DNA of 37,942 nucleotides from positions 1 through 37,942 of the forward strand of contig JAPPNO010000111.1 in assembly GCA_028873845.1 (NCBI GenBank). The letters are read 5' to 3'. This DNA comes from Gemmatimonadota bacterium (GTDB lineage Bacteria > Gemmatimonadota > Gemmatimonadetes > Longimicrobiales > Gaopeijiaceae). The translations under genes were made by a program, and so were the position numbers. The notes beneath the pieces were generated by a model. It worked only from the letters and a program-made list of their open reading frames with translations, was not told the origin of the DNA and did not search any database. Below, piece after piece: positions 34,529-37,942 of this stretch (positions are counted from its first letter, which is position 1; each line of letters starts with the position of its first letter).

Positions 34529-35163
34529 GTCCGGTGGCGTGCCAGCGCGTACGACAGACTTTCCAGCTCCACCAGCATGCTCACGTTGCGCAGTGCGACA
34601 TCGGCGGGAAGGCGCAGCTGCACCGGCGCGTAGTTGAGCACCGCCTTGACCCCTGCCGCCACCACCCGGTCCACCAGTCCCTGCGCCACGGGCGCGGGGA
34701 CCGCCACGATCACGAGATCGATCCGGTCCTCGCACAGCGCGTCTTCAAGCTCGTGCTGACCCCGGATGCGGATCGAGCCGAGTCCGGTGCCGACCTTGCA
34801 GGGGTCGTTGTCGATGACGGTCGTGATGTGGAAGCCACGCCGGCGGAAGGGCTCGTATTCGAAGAGGGCGGTGCCGATCCGGCCCGCGCCCAGCAACGCC
34901 ACGCGCCAGACGCAGTCGAGTCCCAGCACGCCCCTGAGGACGCCGGTGAGCTCGGCAACCGAGTACCCCAGGCCGCGTTTGCCGTACGAGCCCAGGTGGG
35001 ACAGATCCTTGCGTACCTGCGCGGCCGTGGTTCCGCCCCGCTCGGCGAGCGCGACGCTGGCCACGCTTGTCACGCCCAGCCGCTCGAAGTCCTCCAAAAA
35101 CCGGAGGTAGAGCGAAAGGCGACGGACCGTCGCGTCCGGGATTCGGCTTGTGAATTCGTTCAC
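34525..35163 (-). CDS. rex: Redox-sensing transcriptional repressor Rex
   Basis: Dimeric repressor that releases DNA when NADH/NAD+ rises. 212 residues: winged-helix domain (1-80) with VRKDLSHLGSYGKRGLGY (DNA-recognition region) and a Rossmann domain with LLGAGRIGTALFEYEPF (GAGRIG 92-97), then VIDNDPCKVGT, LVIVAVPAPVAQGLVD and AVLNYAPVQLRLPADVALRNVSM, which closes the domain-swapped end. The GTG start lies inside a perfect Rex operator (35147-35166), so the gene represses itself. Its stop overlaps the exonuclease gene. Thiolase, hydroxyacyl-CoA and acyl-CoA dehydrogenase genes, typical Rex targets in clostridia, lie downstream on the same strand. Confidence 0.96.
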   Translation of the reverse strand: MNEFTSRIPDATVRRLSLYLRFLEDFERLGVTSVASVALAERGGTTAAQVRKDLSHLGSYGKRGLGYSVAELTGVLRGVLGLDCVWRVALLGAGRIGTALFEYEPFRRRGFHITTVIDNDPCKVGTGLGSIRIRGQHELEDALCEDRIDLVIVAVPAPVAQGLVDRVVAAGVKAVLNYAPVQLRLPADVALRNVSMLVELESLSYALARHRT

Positions 35164-35166
35164 AAG
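35147..35166. promoter_or_regulatory. Rex operator over the rex start codon
   Basis: CTTGTGAA-TTCG-TTCACAAG, a perfect 8-bp dyad around 4 bases, equal to the known Rex consensus TTGTGAAnnnnTTCACAA. It covers the GTG start codon (35163-35161) and the first five codons, and lies 3 nt downstream of the -10 element. Rex bound here would block transcription of rex and the exonuclease gene. Confidence 0.9.
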
Positions 35167-35169
35167 CTG

Positions 35170-35175
35170 AAGCTA
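35170..35175 (-). promoter_or_regulatory. -10 element of rex
   Basis: Minus strand TAGCTT ends 6 nt before the GTG of rex, so the transcript would begin at or next to the start codon. No ribosome binding site is found in between and no clear -35 is seen. Confidence 0.45.
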
Positions 35176-35218
35176 GCGAAAAGGGCCGCCGGGGGGCCAT
35201 GCTCGGCGTCGCCCCCGG

Positions 35219-36049
35219 TCAGAGTCGGGGATCCGCGCCGTCCTCCGGCAGCAACGCCTCCGCGAGGGCCATGAAGTCCTCCGGCGACAGCCGTTCGGGC
35301 CGCACCGTGGACGACAACCCGAGGTCGGCGAGTACGGCTTCGCTCCGATCGCGCGGGCAGCGGAGGTCGGGGTGCCGTGCCAGGATGGTACCCAGCTGCT
35401 TGCGGCGCCACGAGAAGGCGGCGCGCGTCAGGGAGCGAACGCGCGCGGCGGCGGAGCGGGTCAGCCGCGGGGGCGAGTGCGGCGTGATTCGCATGGCCTC
35501 CGAGTCCACCCTCGGAACCGGCCGAAAGGCGGTGCGCGGCACCTTGCAGATGCGGGATGCGCGTGCGTGGAGCCCCACACCCACCGACAGGGCGCCGTAT
35601 GTCCGTGTTCCCGGCCCCGCAAGGATCCGCGCGGCCACCTCCGCCTGCACGGTCAGCACGATGTCGCGCGGGTACGGCAGGCGCAGAAGACGGAAGATGA
35701 TGGGTGTGGTGATGTTGTACGGGATGTTGCCCACCACGGTGGTGCGGGCCCATTCACCGCCGAGAGCGGCCGGATCCAGGGACAGGATGTCGCCGTGCAC
35801 CACCCTGACCCGGGGATCCTCCCGGTAGCGGGCCGCCAGTTCCGCGGCAAGGTGGTCGTCCAGCTCGACGAGGTTCAGGCGGACACCCCGCTCGGCCAGG
35901 TGCGCGGTCAGCGCGCCGCGCCCCGGTCCGATTTCCAGGACGGGGTCGTCCCTCCCGGCGCGCACCGCCCCCACGATCTTGCGCTGGAGATTCGGGTCCA
36001 CCAGAAAGTTCTGTCCCAGCGAGCGCTTGGCACGGCGGCGCTGCTGCAT
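35219..36049 (-). CDS. rsmA: 16S rRNA dimethyladenosine transferase
   Basis: Methylates A1518 and A1519 in 16S rRNA during ribosome maturation. 276 residues from ATG 36049: KRSLGQNFLVDPNLQRKI (8-25), SAM motif I LEIGPGRGALT (38-48), VELDDHLA, VHGDILSLD, catalytic NIPYN (108-112), VPRTAFRPVPRVDSEAMRI and the C-terminal helical domain with AFSWRRKQLGTIL. The longer frame runs into the phosphatase gene. A copy of the intergenic repeat ends 8 nt before the start; no Shine-Dalgarno sequence is evident there. Confidence 0.96.
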   Translation of the reverse strand: MQQRRRAKRSLGQNFLVDPNLQRKIVGAVRAGRDDPVLEIGPGRGALTAHLAERGVRLNLVELDDHLAAELAARYREDPRVRVVHGDILSLDPAALGGEWARTTVVGNIPYNITTPIIFRLLRLPYPRDIVLTVQAEVAARILAGPGTRTYGALSVGVGLHARASRICKVPRTAFRPVPRVDSEAMRITPHSPPRLTRSAAARVRSLTRAAFSWRRKQLGTILARHPDLRCPRDRSEAVLADLGLSSTVRPERLSPEDFMALAEALLPEDGADPRL

Positions 36050-36057
36050 GCCTACCG

Positions 36058-36111
36058 GTCCGTGGACAGAGCCGTCGCCCGGGCACCGCGAGTGGTGAGG
36101 CGCCCGGCCGG
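36058..36111 (-). repeat. Dispersed intergenic repeat, copy B
   Basis: 54 bp matching copy A (33517-33567) in the same orientation, 44 of 51 aligned bases identical with a 3-nt insertion. It fills most of the 80-nt gap between the phosphatase stop and rsmA. On the minus strand it begins CCGGCCGGGCGCCTCACC and ends CTGTCCACGGAC. Confidence 0.7.
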
Positions 36112-36129
36112 TGAAGCGTCCACCGCCTG

Positions 36130-37449
36130 CTACTCCGCGCGCACCACGACCGCGGTACGATCGTCCGCCGGGATGAGCGGCACCGACCGGGCGGACATCT
36201 CGAACAGGCGGTCCAGGATCTCGACCGCCGGCGCCCGGTGATTGTCGAGAACCGTCTTCAGCACCAGGTCCTCGCCACTCTTGCGCCCGCGCCGGGCCAC
36301 CGTGTCGGAGAGTCCATCGGTAAAGAGGAGCAGAAGGTCCTCTCCGGGCGTCCACTTCGCGCGTGCTTCGCGGAAGGGCGCCCCCCCGATCCCCATCGGC
36401 GGGTCGGTGGCCAGGAGCCGCCGCGCGGTCCCCCCGGGTTCCACGACGAAGGCATGGGGGTGTCCGGCGTTCGCATACACCACCTCCGGTGCCCCGGGCG
36501 ACAGCACGCAGTAGCACAGCGAGAGGTACATCTCGGTGGACTCCAGCTCGTCTCCGATCGCCTGGTCCAGGTATTCCAGCACGGTCGCGGGGGCCCCGCC
36601 CTGCTGTGCGGAGATCGCCGCCGCGCTCATGACCAGCGCCATGATCAGGGCGGCCGGGAAGCCGTGACCGGAGACATCGCCGATCATGACACCGGTCCGG
36701 GCCCCCGACAGCGGCAGAACCTGGTAGAAGTCACCGCCCACCGATTCGGCGGGAACGACGCGCGCGGCCGCCTCCACGCCCCGGACGCGCGGGATCGGCG
36801 GGAGCAGCTTCATCTGCAGGTCGTGGGCGAGCTTCATCTCGTGCGACAGGCTGTCGAGCGCCTGTCCCTCGCGGGTTCGCCGCCCGGCGCCGGGCGTTGC
36901 CGGGCCCGGCCTCCCGCCGTCCGCCTCGTCCGCGGCCGGCGAGGGACCGGGGGCCTCCTCGCCGGGAGCGTCCCGCAATACGAGGGTGACCGCGTTGCCC
37001 GCGTCGCTGAAGCGCACTTCGTCCATGAGCGCCCGCATCAGGAAGATGCCCCGCCCGGTGTCCTTGCCGATGTTCTCCGGCCGTCGCGGATCGGGGACCT
37101 CATCGGGGTCGAAGCCGCGACCCACGTCGCTCACGCGCACCCACACCTCGCCGGGCCGCGTCCGCAATTCGACCCTTACGTGCCTCTCGGCGTCTTCCAC
37201 GTTGCCGAAGAGAATCGCGTTGGAGATGGCCTCGGTGAGACCGACCCGGAAGTGGAAGAGGAGGCGGTCCCTGTCGAGACCGGCGGGAGCGCAACATGCG
37301 ACCGCATGGTCCACCACATCCTCGATCGCACCGATGTCGCTGGGGAGGAAGAAGACCACGGTGCCCGGGGCGTCGGGCGAGCGATCGCGGGCAGGGCCCG
37401 TCGCCGGGGTGCCCGGCGGCGAGGGCGGGGCGCCCGGGCTTCCGGTCAC
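36130..37449 (-). CDS. RsbW-like kinase domain fused to SpoIIE/RsbU-type PP2C phosphatase
   Basis: 439 residues, GTG start 5 nt after the STAS gene. Residues about 30-160 form a GHKL ATPase of the anti-sigma kinase kind: N box LTEAISNAILFGN (Glu73, Asn77), DVGRGFD (108-114) and GRGIFLM (132-138). A Pro/Ala/Gly-rich linker (about 162-195) and a helix SLSHEMKLAHDLQMKLLPP lead to the SpoIIE phosphatase (about 222-438) with metal-site motifs VGGDFYQV (Asp240), IGDVSGHGFPAALI (Asp258), NAGHPHAF, LFTDGLSD and DDRTAVVV. Both halves look intact. The natural substrate is the STAS protein encoded just upstream, so one chain would phosphorylate and dephosphorylate the same serine. No sigma factor is in the window. 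Confidence 0.9.
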   Translation of the reverse strand: MTGSPGAPPSPPGTPATGPARDRSPDAPGTVVFFLPSDIGAIEDVVDHAVACCAPAGLDRDRLLFHFRVGLTEAISNAILFGNVEDAERHVRVELRTRPGEVWVRVSDVGRGFDPDEVPDPRRPENIGKDTGRGIFLMRALMDEVRFSDAGNAVTLVLRDAPGEEAPGPSPAADEADGGRPGPATPGAGRRTREGQALDSLSHEMKLAHDLQMKLLPPIPRVRGVEAAARVVPAESVGGDFYQVLPLSGARTGVMIGDVSGHGFPAALIMALVMSAAAISAQQGGAPATVLEYLDQAIGDELESTEMYLSLCYCVLSPGAPEVVYANAGHPHAFVVEPGGTARRLLATDPPMGIGGAPFREARAKWTPGEDLLLLFTDGLSDTVARRGRKSGEDLVLKTVLDNHRAPAVEILDRLFEMSARSVPLIPADDRTAVVVRAE

Positions 37450-37454
37450 GCCTG

Positions 37455-37784
37455 CTACTCCGCCAGCGCTTCCCCCAGGTCTTCGCAGATCCGGAAGAAG
37501 GTGTCGAGCCTGGTCAACTCGAAGAGCCGTTGGAGGTCGGGGCTGAGCGAGGCCAGCCTCATGTCCCCGTCCCGCGCCCGAATCTCCTTCGACAGGGTGA
37601 TCAGCACCCCCAGCCCGGACGAGTCGATGTAGCCGGTGCGCGAGAAGTCGATGACGAAGCGGCGCGCGCCCCCTTCGAGGGCGTCGAGCACCATGCGTTT
37701 CAGTTCGTGGCGGTTCCCGACGATCAGCTGTCCGTCGACATCGTAGACGGTGACGCGCCCGATGGTTCGTTCTCTGAAAGACAT
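37455..37784 (-). CDS. STAS-domain anti-sigma factor antagonist (RsbV/SpoIIAA-like)
   Basis: 109 residues, a single STAS domain. YIDSSGLGVLITL (52-64) carries the phosphorylation site; Ser56 aligns with Ser58 of SpoIIAA. When unphosphorylated, such proteins bind the anti-sigma kinase and free its sigma factor or other partner. First gene of a probable three-gene unit with the kinase/phosphatase and rsmA. Only a poor GAGAG precedes the ATG. Confidence 0.93.
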   Translation of the reverse strand: MSFRERTIGRVTVYDVDGQLIVGNRHELKRMVLDALEGGARRFVIDFSRTGYIDSSGLGVLITLSKEIRARDGDMRLASLSPDLQRLFELTRLDTFFRICEDLGEALAE

Positions 37785-37942
37785 GGAGGCTCTCTCGGCC
37801 GTGGTGGGTGTCGGTTGACTTCGGGTCAGGGATGGGCGAACCGAAAGGTACGGAAGCGGGCGGCTCCGTGCAGGGCTGGCGTCGCCGGCTAGCAGGCCGT
37901 GGATAAAGTCCGTTCCGCGGAGCCTTTGTGAATGAGTTAAAT
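37785..37942. other. Upstream region of the STAS gene
   Basis: 158 nt to the window edge, with no gene seen. The last 20 bases are AT-rich, and TTGTGAA at 37927-37933 resembles half of a Rex site, but the other half is not matched. No promoter can be assigned with confidence. Confidence 0.3.

Noticed and set aside
37927-37942. Second Rex operator at the right edge (TTGTGAA followed by TGAG).
   Set aside because: The right half reads TTAAAT, not TTCACAA, so only a half site is present.

Overview
The window is a GC-rich bacterial chromosome segment made almost entirely of housekeeping genes, packed tightly and often overlapping by 1-4 bases (ATGA, GTGA and TAGTG junctions). The mix of genes fits Gemmatimonadota or a close relative: a clade-2 (eukaryote-like) isoleucyl-tRNA synthetase, ExbB/ExbD/ExbD/TonB, cdaA, an RDD-SpoIIM/MoxR/DUF58/DUF4129/DUF4350 cluster, Rex, and a partner-switching STAS plus kinase/phosphatase pair. 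The phylum is an inference; there is no rRNA or other decisive marker. No prophage, IS element, CRISPR array or obvious island was seen, and no gene-free stretch exceeds 300 bases.

Layout. (1) 1-4420, minus strand: yggS, purine nucleoside phosphorylase and ileS (cut by the left edge). (2) 4608-6920, minus: exbB, exbD, exbD, tonB, driven by a good sigma70-like promoter at 6970-6999, with a strong hairpin at 4505-4539 after tonB. (3) 7088-7897, plus: the diadenylate cyclase cdaA, divergent from exbB. (4) 7918-12767, minus: gdpd, tilS, hpt, ftsH, mostly translationally coupled. (5) 12768-13044: a divergent intergenic region with four tandem 12-bp repeats, then nfo on the plus strand. (6) 14017-19216, plus: a five-gene membrane/MoxR cluster, meeting a convergent RDD-SpoIIM fusion gene tail to tail. 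(7) An elongator tRNA-Met(CAT) with its own promoter, and a slipin gene. (8) 22366-37784: an uninterrupted run of minus-strand genes. In transcription order these are STAS, kinase/phosphatase, rsmA; rex, exonuclease; thiolase, bioY, hydroxyacyl-CoA dehydrogenase, acyl-CoA dehydrogenase, glyA, Minf_1886 family; a zinc-ribbon protein, nnrE/nnrD, thiL, plsC, eno, ftsB.

How the parts work together. ExbB/ExbD/TonB energise outer-membrane uptake, which implies a diderm cell. TilS, IleRS and tRNA-Met serve translation; Hpt and PNP salvage purines; Rex senses NADH/NAD+ and has a perfect operator over its own start codon. Thiolase, 3-hydroxyacyl-CoA dehydrogenase and acyl-CoA dehydrogenase form a C4/fatty-acyl module. 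The MoxR cluster pairs an AAA+ chaperone with a DUF58 partner and four membrane proteins; its function is not known.

The most notable observations are the GLHH (GXHH-type) active-site signature in IleRS, the 12-bp operator-like repeat array, the Rex operator over a possibly leaderless start, a roughly 52-bp repeat in front of two unrelated genes, the kinase-phosphatase fusion, and the MoxR/RDD-SpoIIM locus.
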